Assembly: GCA_036250195.1 (NCBI GenBank)
Contig: JAVHZZ010000015.1
Span: forward strand, 2,976,001 to 3,040,000
Source of the DNA: Mixophyes australis
Lineage: Eukaryota > Chordata > Amphibia > Anura > Limnodynastidae
Reading direction: 5' to 3'
DNA: 64,000 nt
In this document: in pieces, positions 29,801 through 46,000 of the stretch
Layout of the letters: each line of letters starts with the position of its first letter
Position numbering within the stretch: the first letter of the stretch is position 1
Notes under the pieces: model-generated
Seen by the model: the letters and a program-made list of their open reading frames with translations, nothing else
Database searches by the model: none
What the model was told of the DNA's origin: nothing
Position numbers and translations under genes: made by a program

Positions 29801-29900
29801 ATGAATCATGATTCATGATTCATGATTCAATTCATGATTCATGATTCATGATTCAATTCATGATTCATGATTCATGATTCATGATTCAAATCATGATTCA
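26900..29900 (+). repeat. 2.8-3.0-kb higher-order repeat, copy 1
   Basis: The tags are CGTGTTTCG at 26972, CAAGATTCGTG at 27817, GATTCC at 28164, GAAGC at 28965 and GATCC at 29499. They recur in order in the next copy at offsets of 3,003, 2,984, 3,017, 2,904 and 2,807 bp. The falling offset shows several word-scale or larger losses in copy 2 or gains in copy 1, mostly between 28.2 and 29.5 kb. Edges are approximate. Confidence 0.8.
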
Positions 29901-32900
29901 TGATTCAATTCATGATTTATGATTTGATTAATGATTTATGATTCGTTTCATGATTCATGATTCATTTCATGATTCGTGTTTCGATTCATGATTCATGATT
30001 CAATTAATGATTCATGATTCAATTCATGTTTCATGATTCGATTCATGATTCATGATTCAATTCATGATTCATGATTTATGATTGAATTCATGATTCATGA
30101 TTCAATTCATGATTCATATTTCGATTCATGATTCATGATTCATGATTCGATTCATGATTCATGATTCAATTCATGATTCATGATTCGATTTATGATTCAT
30201 GATTCAATTAATTATTCATGATTTATGATTCAATTCATGATTCAATTCATGATTCATGATTTATGATTCAATTCATGATTCAATTCATGATTCATGATTC
30301 AATTCATGATTCATGATTCGATTTATGATTCATGATTGAATTCATGATTCATGATTTATGATTCAATTCATGATTGAATTCATGATTCATGATTCAATTC
30401 ATGATTCGAGATTCATGATTTGATTCATGATTCATGATTCAATTCATGATTCATGATTCGATTCATGATTCAATTCATGATTCATGATTCGATTTATGAT
30501 TCATGATTCAATTCATGATTCATATTTCGATTCATGATTCATGATTCATGATTCGATTCATGATTCATGATTCAATTCATGATTCATGATTCGATTTATG
30601 ATTCATGATTCAATTCATGATTCATGATTTATGATTCAATTCATGATTCAATTCATGATTCATGATTTATGATTCAATTCATGATTCAATTCATGATTCA
30701 TGATTCAATTCATGATTCATGATTCAATTCATGATTCAAGATTCATGATTCAATTCATGATTCATGATTCAATTCATGATTCATGATTCAATTCATGATT
30801 CAAGATTCGTGATTCGATTTATGATTCATGATTCAATTCATGATTCATGATTTATGATTCAATTCATGATTCAATTCATGATTCATGATTTATGATTCAA
30901 TTCATGATTCGATTCATGATTCATGATTCAATTCATGATTCATGATTCGATTTATGATTCATGATTAAATTCATGATTCATGATTTATGATTCAATTCAT
31001 GATTGAATTCATGATTCATAATTCAATTTATGATTTGAGATTCATGATTTGATTCATGATTCATGATTCAATTCATGATTCATGATTCGATTCATTATTC
31101 AATTCATGATTTATGATTCATGATTCAATTTATGATTCATGATTCATGATTCGATTCATGATTCATGATTCATGATTCATGATTCCAATCATGATTCAAT
31201 TCATGATTCATGATTCAATACATGATTTATGATTTGATTAATGATTTATGATTCGTTTCATGATTCATGATTCATAATTCATGATTCAGTTCATGATTCA
31301 TGATTCATGATTCATGATTCAATTCATGATTCATGATTAAATTCATGATTCATGATTCGATTCATGATTCATGATTCATGATTCATGATTCATGATTCAT
31401 GATTCGATTCATGATTCATGATTTATGATTCAATTCATGATTCATGATTCAATTCATGATTCATGATTCAATTCATGATTTATGATTTATGATTCAATTT
31501 ATGATTCAATTCATGATTTATGATTCAATTCATGATTCATGATTCATTTCATGATTCATGATTCGATTCATGATTCATGATTCATAATTCATGATTCAAT
31601 TCATGATTCATGATTCGATTCATGATTCATGATTCATTTCATGATTCATGATTCAATTCATGATTCATGATTCAATTCATGATTCATGATTCATGATTCA
31701 ATTCATGATTCAATTCATGATTTATTTCATGATTCATGATTCAATTCATGATTTATTTCATGATTCATGATTCAATTCATGATTCATGATTCAATTCATG
31801 ATTCAATTCATGATTCAATTCATGATTCATGATGCAATTCATGATTCATGATGCAATTCATGATTCATGAAGCAATTCATGATTCATGATTCATTTCATG
31901 ATTCATGATTCAATTTATGATTCATGATTCATGATTCAATTCATGATTCATTTCATGATTCATGATTCAATTCATGATTCATGATTCATGATTAGATTCA
32001 TGATTCAATTCATGATTTATTTCATGATTCATGATTCAATTCATGATTCATTTCATGATTCATGATTTAATTCATGATTAATGATTCATGATTTAATTCA
32101 TGATTCATGATGCAATTCATGATTCATGATTCAATTCATGATTCATGATTCAATTCATGATTCATGATTTATGATTCAATTTATGATTCAATTCATGATT
32201 TATGATTTATGATTCAATTTATGATTCAATTCATGATTCATGATTCAATTCATGATTCATGATTCATGATTCGATTCATGATTCATGATTCAATTCATGA
32301 TTCATGATCCATTATTTAATTCATGACTCATGATTTGATTCATGATTCATAATTCAATTCATGATTCATGATTCATGATTCAATTTATGATTCATGATTT
32401 AATTCATGATTCATGATTCAATTCATGATTCATGATTCGATTCATGATTCATGATTCATGATTCAATTCATGATTCGATTCATGATTCATGATTGAATTC
32501 ATGATTCATGATTTATGATTCAATTCATGATTCAATTAATGATTCATGAATCAATTTATGATTCATGATTTGATTCATAATTCATGATTCAATTCATGAA
32601 TCATGATTCATGATTCATGATTCAATTCATGATTCATGATTCATGATTCAATTCATGATTCATGATTCATTATTCAATTCATGATTTATGATTCCTGATT
32701 CAATTCATGATTCATGATTCATGATTCAATTCATGATTCATTTCATGATTCATGATTCAATTCATGATTCATGATTCAATTCATGATTCATTTCATGATT
32801 CATGATTCATTTCATGATTCATTTCATGATTCATGATTTAATTCATGATTAATGATTCATGATTCAATTCATAATTCATGATGCAATTCATGATTCGATT
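29901..32900 (+). repeat. 2.8-3.0-kb higher-order repeat, copy 2
   Basis: The tags are CGTGTTTCG at 29975, CAAGATTCGTG at 30801, GATTCC at 31181, GAAGC at 31869 and GATCC at 32306. This copy abuts copy 1 head to tail. A related but reorganised block continues at 33.0-34.6 kb, where the GATCC next to CATTATTT has become GATTC (TGACTCA at 33952). Confidence 0.8.
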
Positions 32901-32999
32901 CATGATTCATGATTCAATTCATGATGTATAATTTATGATTCAATTTATGATTCAATTCATGATTTATGATTCAATTCATGATTCATGATTCATGATTCA

Positions 33000-35900
33000 T
33001 TTCATGATTCATGATTCGATTCATGATTCATGATTCATAATTCATGATTCAATTCATGATTCATGATTCTATTCATGATTCATGATTCATTTCATGATTC
33101 ATGATTCTATTCATGATTCATGATTCATTTCATGATTCAATTCATGATTCATGATTCAATTCATGATTCAATTCATGATTCATTTCATGATTCATGATTC
33201 AATTCATGATTCATTCCATGATTCATGATTCAATTCATGATTCATGAGTCATGATTCAATTCATGATTCAATTCATGATTCAATTCATGATTCATGATGC
33301 AATACATGATTCATGAAGCAATTCATGATTCATGATTCATTTCATGATTCATGATTCAATTCATGATTCATGATTCATTTCATGATTCATGATTCAATTC
33401 ATGATTCATGATTCATGATTAGATTCATGATTCAATTCATGATTTATTTCATGATTCATGATTCAATTCATGATTCATGATTCATGATTAGATTCATGAT
33501 TCAATTCATGATTTATTTCATGATTCATGATTCAATTCATGATTCATGATTTAATTCATGATTAATGATTCATGATTTAATTCATGATTTATGATGCAAT
33601 TCATGATTCATGATTTGATTTATGATTCATGATTAATGATTCATGATTCATGATTCGATTCATGATTCATGATTCATGATTCATGATTCAATTCATGATT
33701 CATGATTCGATTTATGATTCATGATTCATGATTCATGATTCGATTCATGATTCATGATTCATGATTCAATTCATGATTCATGATTCGATTCATGATTCAT
33801 GATTCAATTTATAATTCAATTCATGATTTATGATTTATAATTCAATTTATGATTCAATTCATGATTCATGATTCAATTCATGATTCATGATTCATGATTC
33901 GATTCATGATTCATGATTCAATTCATGATTCATGATTCATTATTTAATTCATGACTCATGATTTGATTCATGATTCATGATTCAATTCATGATTCATGAT
34001 TCATGATTCAATTCATGATTCATGATTTAATTCATGATTCATGATTCAATTCATGATTCATGATTCGATTCATGATTCATAATTCATGATTCAATTCATG
34101 ATTCATGATTCGATTCATGATTCATGATTGAATTCATGATTCATGATTTATGATTCAATTCATGATTCAATTAATGATTCATGAATCAATTTATGATTCA
34201 TGATTCATGATTTGATTCATGATTAATGATTCAATTCATGATTCATGAATCAGTTTATGATTCATGATTTGATTCATGATTCATGATTCAATTCATGAAT
34301 CATGATTCATGATTCATGATTCAATTCATGATTCATGATTCATGATTCATTTCATGATTCATGATTCATTATTCAATTCATGATTCATGATTCCTGATTC
34401 GATTCATGATTCATGATTCATGATTCAATTCATGATTCATTTCATGATTTATGATTCAATTCATGATTCATGATTCAATTCATGATTCATTTCATGATTC
34501 ATGATTCATTTCATGATTCATGATTTAATTCATGATTAATGATTCATGATTCAATTCATAATTCATGATGCAATTCATGATTTATGATTCGATTCATGAT
34601 TCATGATTCAATTCATGATTCATGATTCATGATTCAATTCATGATTCATATTTCGATTCATGATTCATGATTCGATTCATGATTCATGATTCATGATGCA
34701 AGTCATGATTCATGATTCGATTCATGATTCATGATTCAATTCATGATTCATGATTCAATTCATGATTCATATTTCGATTCATGATTCATGATTCTATTCA
34801 TGATTCATGATTCATGATTCAATTCATGATTCATGATTCGATTTATGATTCATGATTCAATTCATGATTCATGATTTATGATTCAATTCATGATTCAATT
34901 CATGATTCATGCTTCAATTCATGATTCGAGATTCATGATTCGATTCATGATTCATGATTCATGATTCATGATTCATGATTCATGATTCATGATTCAATTT
35001 ATGATTCATGATTCGATTCATGATTCATGATTCATGATTCAATTCATGATTCATGATTCATGATTCAATTCATGATTCAATTCATGATTCATGATTCACG
35101 ATTCATGATCCATGATTCATGATTCATGATTCATTTCATGATTCAATTCATGATTCATGATTCAATTCAGGATTTATGATTCATGATTCGATTCATGATT
35201 CATGATTCATGATTCAATTCATGATTCGTGATTCGACTTATGATTCATGATTCAATTCCTGATTCATGATTTATGATTCAATTCATGATTCAATTCATGA
35301 TTCATGATTCAATTCATGATTCGAGATTCATGATTCGATTCATGATTCATGATTTGATTCATGATTCATGATTCATAATTTATGATTCGATTCATGATTC
35401 ATGATTCATGATTCATGATTCATGATTCATGATTCAATTTATGATTCATGATTCGATTCATGATTCATGATTCATGATTCAATTCATGATTCATGATTCA
35501 TGATTCAATTCATGATTCATGATTCATGATTCATGATTCATGATTCAATTCATGATACATGATTCAATTCATGATTCATGATTCGATTCATGATTCATGA
35601 TTTATGATTCAATTCATGATTCAATTCATGATTCATTTCATGATTCATGATTCGATTCATGATTCATGATTCATGATTCATTTCATGATTCATGATTCGA
35701 TTCATGATTCATGATTCATGAATCGATTCATGATTTATGATTCGATTCATGATTCATGATTCGATTCATGTTTCATGATTCATGATTCAATTCATGATTC
35801 ATGATTCGATTCATGATTCATGATTCATGATTTAATTCATGATTCATGATTCGATTCATGATTCATAATTCATGATTCATCATTCATGATTCATGATTCA

Positions 35901-38150
35901 ATTCATGATTCATGATTCAATTCATGATTCATGATTTGATTCATGATTCATGATTCATGATTCGATTCATGATTCATGATTCAATTCATGTTTCATTATT
36001 AAATTCATGATTCATGATTCATGATACGATTCATGATTCATGATTCAATTTATGATTCATGATTTGATTCATGATTCATGATTCAATTTATGATTCATGA
36101 TTTGATTCATGATTCATAATTCAATTCATGATTTATGATTCATGATTCAATTCATGATTCATTTCATGATTCATGATTCAATTCATGATTCATGATTCAT
36201 GATTCAATTCATGATTCTATTCATGATTCATTTCATGATTCATGATTCATGATTCAATTGATGATTCATGATGCAATTCATGATTCATGATTCAATTCAT
36301 GATTCATGATTCAATTCATGTTTCATGATTTGATTCATGATTCAATTCATGATTCATGATTCAATTAATGATTCATGATTCAATTCATGATTCATGATTC
36401 GATTTATGATTAATGATTTATGATTCGTTTCATGATTCATGATTCATTTCATGATTCGTGTTTCGATTCATAATTCATGATTCAATTCATGATTCATGAT
36501 TCAATTCATGATTCATGATTCGATTCATTATTCATGATTCATGATTCATGATTCGATTCATGATTCTTGATTCATTTCATGATTCATGATTCATGATTCA
36601 AATCATGATTCATGTTTCGATTCAGAATTCATGATTTGATTCATGATTCATGATTCGATTCATAATTCATGATTCATAATTCATGAATCGATTCATGATT
36701 CAATTCATGATTTATGATTCAATTTATGATTCAATTCATGATTCATGATTCAATTCATGATTCATGATTCATGATTCATGATTCAATTCATGATTCATGA
36801 TTAATTTCATGATTCATGATTCGATTCATGATTCATGATTCATGATTCATGATTCAATTCATGATTCAAGATTCATGATTCAATTCATGATTCATGATTT
36901 ATGATTCAATTCATGTTTCATGATTCAATTCATGATTCATGATTCATGATTCATGATTCGATTCATGATTCATTAATCAATTCATGATTCATGATTTGAT
37001 TCATGATTTATGATTCAAATCATGAATCAAGATTCATGATTCATGATTCAATTCATGATTCATGATTCAATTTATGATTCATGATTTGATTCATGAATCA
37101 TGCTTTATGATTCAATTCATGATTCATTTCATGATTCATGATTCAATTCATGATTCATGATTCAATTCATGATTCATTTCATGTTTCATGATTCATTTCA
37201 TGATTCATGATTTAATTCATGATTAATGATTCATGATTCAATTCATGATTCATGATGCAATTCATGAATCATGATTCAATTCATGATTCATGATTCATGA
37301 TTCGATTCATGATTCATGATTCATGATTCAATTCATGATTCATGATTCGATTCATGATTCATGATTCAATTCATGACTTATGATTTATGATTCAATTTAT
37401 GATTCAATTCATGATTCATGATTCAATTCATGATTCATGATTCGATTCATGATTCAATTCATGATTCATGATTGAATTCATGATTCATGATTCATGATTC
37501 GATTCATGATTCAAGATTTAAGATTCAATTCATGATTCAATTCATGATTCATGATTCAATTCATGATTCATGATTCATGATTCGATTCATGATTCATGAT
37601 TCAATTCATGATTCATGATTTGATTCATGATTCATGATTCAATTCATGTATCATGATTCATGATTCATGATTCAATTCATGATTCATGATTTAATTCATG
37701 ATTTATGATTCATGATTCATGATTTAATTCATGATTCATGATTCAATTCATGATTCATGATTCGATTCATGATTCATGATTCATGATTCAAGATTCAATT
37801 CATGATTCATGATTCATGATTCAATTCATGATTCATGATTTGATTCATGATTCATGATTCAATTCATGATTTATGATTTATAATTCAATTTATGATTCGA
37901 TTTATGATTCATGATTCAATTCATGATTCATGATTCATGATTCGATTCATGATTCATGATTCAATTCATGATTCATGATTCATGATTCAATTCATGATTC
38001 ATGATTTATGATTCATGATTCAATTCATGATTCATGATTCAATTCATGATTCATGATTCGATTCATGATTCATTATTCATGATTCAATACATGATTCATG
38101 ATTCGATTCATGATTCATGATTTAATTCATGATTCATGATTTGATTCATG
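33000..38150 (+). repeat. 4.9-5.7-kb higher-order repeat, copy 1
   Basis: The tags are paired ATTCTATTC words from 33066, GAAGC near 33315, GATCC at 35107, CGTGTTTCG at 36457, CAGAATTC at 36622 and CATTAATC at 36971. Offsets to the next copy are 5,170, 4,938, 5,587, 5,588 and 5,663 bp for tags at 33066, 35107, 36457, 36622 and 36971. The varying offset means internal duplications and losses have accumulated. Edges are approximate. Confidence 0.7.
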
Positions 38151-41100
38151 ATTCATGATTCATGATTCATTTCATGATTCATGATTCGATTCATGATTCA
38201 TGATTCATAATTCATGATTCAATTCATGATTCATGATTCTATTCATGATTCATGATTCATTTCATGATTCATGATTCTATTCATGATTCATGATTCATTT
38301 CATGATTCAATTCATGATTCATGATTCAATTCATGATTCAATTCATGATTCATTTCATGATTCATGATTCAATTCATGATTCATTCCATGATTCATGATT
38401 CAATTCATGATTCATGATTCATGATTCAATTCATGATTCAATTCATGAAGCAATTCATGATTCATGATTCATTTCATGATTCATGATTCAATTTATGATT
38501 CATGATTCATGAAGCAATTCATGATTCATGATTCATTTCATGATTCATGATTCAATTCATGATTCATGATTCATGATTAGATTCATGATTCAATTCATGA
38601 TTTATTTCATGATTCAATTCATGATTCATGATTAGATTCATGATTCAATTCATGATTTATTTCATGATTCATGATTCAATTCATGATTCATTTCATGATT
38701 CATGAATTTAATTCATGATTAATGATTCATGATTTAATTCATGATTCATGATGCAATTCATGATTCATGATTCAATTCATGATTCATGATTCGATTTATG
38801 ATTCATGATTCATGATTCATGATTCATGATTCGATTCATGATTCATGATTCAATTCATGATTCATGATTCGATTCATGATTCATGATTCAATTTATGATT
38901 CAATTCATGATTTATGATTTATAATTCAATTTATGATTCAATTCATGATTCATGATTCAATTCATGATTCAAGATTCGATTCATGATTCATGATTCAATT
39001 CATGATTCATGATTCATTATTTAATTCATGACTCATGATTTGATTCATGATTCATGATTCAATTCATGATTCATGATTCATGATTCAATTCATGATTCAT
39101 GATTTAATTCATGATTCATGATTCAATTCATGATTCATGATTCGATTCATGATTCATGATTCAATTCATGATTCATGATTCTATTCATGATTCATGATTG
39201 AATTCATGATTCATGATTTATGATTCAATTCATGATTCAATTAATGATTCATGAATCAATTTATGATTCATGATTCATGATTTGATTCATGATTAATGAT
39301 TCAATTCATGATTCATGAATCAATTTATGATTCATGATTTGATTCATGATTCATGATTCAATTCATGAATCATGTTTCATGATTCATGATTCAATTCATG
39401 ATTCATGATTCAATTCATGATTCATGATTCATTATTCAATTCATGATACATGATTCCTGATTCAATTCATGATTCATGATTCATGATTCAATTCATGATT
39501 CATTTCATGATTTATGATTCAATTCATGATTCATTTCATGATTCATGATTCATTTCATGATTCATGATTTAATTCATGATTAATGATTCATGATTCAATT
39601 CATAATTCATGATGCAATTCATGATTCATGATTCGATTCATGATTCATGATTCAATTCATGATTCATGATTCATGATTCAATTCATGATTCATATTTCGA
39701 TTCATGATTCATGATTCGATTCATGATTCATGATTCATGATGCAATTCATGATTCATGATTCGATTCATGATTCATGATTCAATTCATGATTCATGATTC
39801 AATTCATGATTCATGTTTCATGATTCAATTCATGATTCATGATTCGATTTATGATTCATGATTCAATTCATGATTCATGATTTATGATTCAATTCATGAT
39901 TCAATTCATGATTCATGATTCAATTCATGATTCGAGATTCATGATTTGATTCATGATTCATGATTCAATTCATGATTCATGATTCAATTCATGATTCATG
40001 ATTCGATTCATGATTCAATTCATGATTAATGATTCACGATTCATGATCCATGATTCATGATTCGATTCATGATTCATGATTCATGATTCATGATTCATTT
40101 CATGATTCAATTCATGATTCCTGATTCATGATTCAATTCAGGATTCAATTCATGATTCATGATTCAATTCATGATTCATTTCATGATTCATGATTCATTT
40201 CATGATTCATGATTTAATTCATGATTAATGATTTATGATTCAATTCATGATTCATGATTCAATTCATGTTTCATGATTCGATTCATGATTCATGATTCAA
40301 TTCATGATTCATGATTCATGATTCAATTCATGATTCATATTTCGATTCATGATTCATGATTCATAATTCGATTCATGATTCATGATTCAATTCATGATTC
40401 ATGATTCGATTTATGATTCATGATTCAATTCATGATTCATGATTTATGATTCAATTCATGATTCAATTCATGATTCATGATTTATGATTCAATTCATGAT
40501 TCAATTCATGATTCATGATTCAATTCATGATTCAAGATTCATGATTCGATTCATGATTCATGATTCAATTCATGATTCATGATTCGATTCATGATTCAAT
40601 TCATGATTCATGATTCACGATTCATGATTCATGATTCATGATTCATGATTCGATTCATGATTCATGATTCGATTCATGATTCATGATTCATGATTCAAAT
40701 CATGATTCAATTCATGATTCATGATTCAATTAATGATTTATGATTTGATTAATGATTTATGATTCGTTTCATGATTCATGATTCATTTCATGATTCGTGT
40801 TTCGATTCATGAGTCATGATTCAATTCATGATTCAATTCATGATTCGAGATTCATGATTCGATTCATGATTCATGATTCAATTCATGATTCATGATTCAT
40901 GATTCATGATTCATGATTCAATTCATGATTCATTTCATGATTCATGATTCATTTCATGATTCATGATTCAATTCATGATTCATGATTCAATTCATGATTC
41001 ATGATTTAAATTATGATTAATGATTCATGATTCAATTCATAATTCATGATGCAATTCATGATTCATGATTAAATTCATGATTCATGATTCAATTCATGTT

Positions 41101-43850
41101 TCATGATTCGATTCATGATTCATGATTCAATTCATGATTCATGATTTATGATTCAATTCATGATTCATGATTCAATTCATGATTCATATTTCGATTCATG
41201 ATTCATGATTCATGATTCGATTCATGATTCATGATTCAATTCATGATTCATGATTCGATTTATGATTCATGATTCAATTCATGATTCATGATTTATGATT
41301 CAATTCATGATTCAATTCATGATTCATGATTTATGATTCAATTCATGATTCAATTCATGATTCATGATTCAATTCATGATTCATGATTCGATTTATGATT
41401 CATGATTGAATTCATGATTCATGATTTATGATTCAATTCATGATTGAATTCATGATTCATGATTCAATTCATGATTCGAGATTCATGATTTGATTCATGA
41501 TTCATGATTCAATTCATGATTCATGATTCGATTCATGATTCATGATTCGATTCATGATTCATGATTGAATTCATGATTCATGATTTATGATTCAATTCAT
41601 GATTCAATTAATGATTCATGAATCAATTTATGATTCATGATTCATGATTCAATTCATGATTCTATTCATGATTCATTTCATGATTAATGATTCATGATTC
41701 AATTGATGATTCATGATGCAATTCATGATTCATGATTCAATTCATGATTCATGATTCAATTCATGTTTCATGATTTGATTCATGATTCATGATTCAATTC
41801 ATGATTCATGATTCATGATTCATGATTCATGATTCATGATTCATGATTCAATTCATGATTCATGATTCAAATCATGAATTAATTCATGATTCATGATTCA
41901 AATCATGAATTAATTCATGATTCATGATTCAATTCATGATTTATGATTCAATTCATGATTCATGATTCAATTCATGATTCATGATTCGATTTATGATTAA
42001 TGATTTATGATTCGTTTCATGATTCATGATTCATTTCATGATTCGTGTTTCGATTCATAATTCATGATTCAATTCATGATTCATGATTCAATTCATGATT
42101 CATGATTCGATTCATTATTCATGATTCATGATTCATGATTCAATTCATGATTCTTGATTCATTTCATGATTCATGATTCATGATTCAAATCATGATTCAT
42201 GTTTCGATTCAGAATTCATGATTTGATTCATGATTCATGATTTGATTCATAATTCATGATTCATAATTCATGAATCGATTCATGATTCATGATTCAATTC
42301 ATGATTCATGATTCACGATTCAATTCATGAATCATGATTCGATTCATGATTCATGATTCAATTCATGATTTATGATTCAATTTATGATTCAATTCATGAT
42401 TCATGATTCAATTCATGATTCATGATTCATGATTCATGATTCAATTCATGATTCATGATTAATTTCATGATTCATGATTCGATTCATGATTCATGATTCA
42501 TGATTCAATTCATGATTCAAGATTCATGATTCAATTCATGATTCATGATTTATGATTCAATTCATGATTCAATTCATGTTTCATGATTCAATTCATGATT
42601 CATGATTCATGATTCATGATTCGATTCATGATTCATTAATCAATTCATGATTCATGATTTGATTCATGATTTATGATTCAAATCATGAATCAAGATTCAT
42701 GATTCATGATTCAATTCATGATTCATGATTCAATTTATGATTCATGATTTGATTCATGAATCATGCTTCATGATTCAATTCATGATTCATTTCATGATTC
42801 ATGATTCAATTCATGATTCATGATTCATGATTCAATTCATGATTCATTTCATGTTTCATGATTCATTTCATGATTCATGATTTAATTCATGATTAATGAT
42901 TCATGATTCAATTCATGATTCATGATGCAATTCATGATTCATGATTCAATTCATGATTCATGATTCATGATTCGATTCATTATTCATGATTCATGATTCA
43001 ATTCATGATTCATGATTCGATTCATGATTCATGATTCAATTCATGTCTTATGATTTATGATTCAATTTATGATTCAATTCATGATTCATGATTCAATTCA
43101 TGATTCATGATTCATGATTCGATTCATGATTCAATTCATGATTCATGATTCATGATTCAATTCATGATTCATGATTCATGATTCGATTCATGATTCATGA
43201 TTTAAGATTCAATTCATGATTCAATTCATGATTCATGATTCAATTCATGATTCATGATTCATGATTCGATTCATGATTCATGATTCAATTCATGATTCAT
43301 GATTTGATTCATGATTCATGATTCAATTCATGTATCATGATTCATGATTCATGATTCAATTCATGATTCATGATTCATGATTTAATTCATGATTTATGAT
43401 TCATGATTCATGATTTAATTCATGATTCATGATTCAATTCATGATTCATGATTCGATTCATGATTCATGATTCATGATTCAAGATTCAATTCATGATTTA
43501 TGATTCATGATTCAATTCATGATTCATGATTTGATTCATGATTCATGATTCAATTCATGATTTATGATTTATAATTCAATTTATGATTCGATTCATGATT
43601 CAATTCATGATTCATGATTCATGATTCGATTCATGATTCATGATTCAATTCATGATTCATGATTCATGATTCAATTCATGATTCATAATTTATGATTCAT
43701 GATTCAATTCATGATTCATGATTCAATTCATGATTCATGATTCGATTCATGATTCATGATTCATGATTCAATACATGATTCATGATTCGATTCATGATTC
43801 ATGATTTAATTCATGATTCATGATTTGATTCATGATTCATGATTCATGAT
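38151..43850 (+). repeat. 4.9-5.7-kb higher-order repeat, copy 2
   Basis: The tags are paired ATTCTATTC words from 38236, two GAAGC words near 38,446 and 38,511, GATCC at 40045, CGTGTTTCG at 40796 and 42044, CAGAATTC at 42210 and CATTAATC at 42634. The extra CGTGTTTCG at 40796 has no partner in copy 1. It comes with a block resembling 24.4 kb (both contain TGAGTCA, at 40810 and 24476). Confidence 0.7.
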
Positions 43851-46000
43851 TCATGATTCATGATTCATGATTCATTTCATGATTCATGATTCTATTCATG
43901 ATTCATGATTCATGATTCAATTCATGATTCAATTCATGAATCATTTCATGATTCATGATTCAATTCATGATTCATTCCATGATTCATGATTCAATTCATG
44001 ATTCATGATTCATGATTCAATTCATGATTCAATTCATGATTCAATTCATGATTCATGATGCAATACATGATTCATGAAGCAATTCATGATTCATGATTCA
44101 TTTCATGATTCATGATTCAATTTATGATTCATGATTCATGAAGCAATTCATGATTCATGATTCATTTCATGATTCATGATTCAATTCATGATTCATGATT
44201 CATGATTAGATTCATGATTCAATTCATGATTTATTTCATGATTCATGATTCAATTCATGATTCATGATTCATGATTAGATTCATGATTCAATTCATGATT
44301 TATTTCATGATTCATGATTCAATTCATGATTCATTTCATGATTCATGATTTAATTCATGATTAATGATTCATGATTTAATTCATGATTCATGATGCAATT
44401 CATGATTCATGATTCAATTCATGATTCATGATTCGATTTATGATTCATGATTCATGATTCATGATTCATGATTCGATTCATGATTCATGATTCATGATTC
44501 AATTCATGATTCATGATTCGATTCATGATTCATGATTCAATTTATGATTCAATTCATGATTTATGATTTATAATTCAATTTATGATTCAATTCATGATTC
44601 ATGATTCAATTCATGATTCATGATTCATGATTCGATTCATGATTCATGATTCAATTCATGATTCATGATTCATTATTTAATTCATGACTCATGATTTGAT
44701 TCATGATTCAATTCATGATTCATGATTCATGATTCAATTCATGATTCATGATTTAATTCATGATTCATGATTCAATTCATGATTCATGATTCGATTCATG
44801 ATTCATGATTCAATTCATGATTCATGATTCAATTCATGATTCATGATTGAATTCATGATTCATGATTTATGATTCAATTCATGATTCAATTAATGATTCA
44901 TGAATCAATTTATGATTCATGATTCATGATTTGATTCATGATTAATGATTCAATTCATGATTCATGAATCAATTTATGATTCATGATTTGATTCATGATT
45001 CATGATTCAATTCATGAATCATGATTCAAGATTCATGATTCAATTCATGATTCATGATTCATGATTCAATTCATGATTCATGATTCATTATTCAATTCAT
45101 GATTCATGATTCCTGATTCAATTCATGATTCATGATTCATGATTCAATTCATGATTCATTTCATGATTTATGATTCAATTCATGATTCATTTCATGATTC
45201 ATGATTCATTTCATGATTCATGATTCATTTCATGATTCATGATTTAATTCATGATTAATGATTCATGATTCAATTCATAATTCATGATGCAATTCATGAT
45301 TCATGATTCGATTCATGATTCATGATTCAATTCATGATTCATGATTCATGATTCAATTCATGATTCATATTTCGATTCATGATTCATGATTCGATTCATG
45401 ATTCATGATTCATGATGCAATTCATGAATCATGATTCGATTCATGATTCATGATTCAATTCATGATTCATGATTCAATTCATGATTCATATTTCGATTCA
45501 TGATTCATGATTCGATTCATGATTCATGATTCATGATTCAATTCATGATTCATGATTCGATTTATGATTCATGATTCAATTCATGATTCATGATTTATGA
45601 TTCAATTCATGATTCAATTCATGATTCATGATTCAATTCATGATTCGAGATTCATGATTCGATTCATGATTCATGATTCAATTCATGATTCATGATTCGA
45701 TTAATGATTCAATTCATGATTAATGATTCACGATTCATGATCCATGATTCATGATTCATGATTCGATTCATGATTCATGATTCATGATTCATGATTCATT
45801 TCATGATTTAATTCATGATTCATGATTCATGATTCAATTCAGGATTCATGATTCATGATTCGATTCATGATTCATGATTCATGATTCAATTCATGATTCG
45901 TGATTCGACTTATGATTCATGATTCAATTCCTGATTCATGATTTATGATTCAATTCATGATTCAATTCATGATTCATGATTCAATTCATGATTCGAGATT
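43851..46000 (+). repeat. 4.9-5.7-kb higher-order repeat, copy 3 (merges into the 3-kb pair)
   Basis: ATTCTATTC is at 43889 (5,653 bp from 38236) and GATCC at 45739 (5,694 bp from 40045). Two GAAGC words lie near 44,075 and 44,140. From about 45.0 kb the block becomes the first copy of the 3,048-bp tandem pair, so the third copy is not completed in register. Confidence 0.7.
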
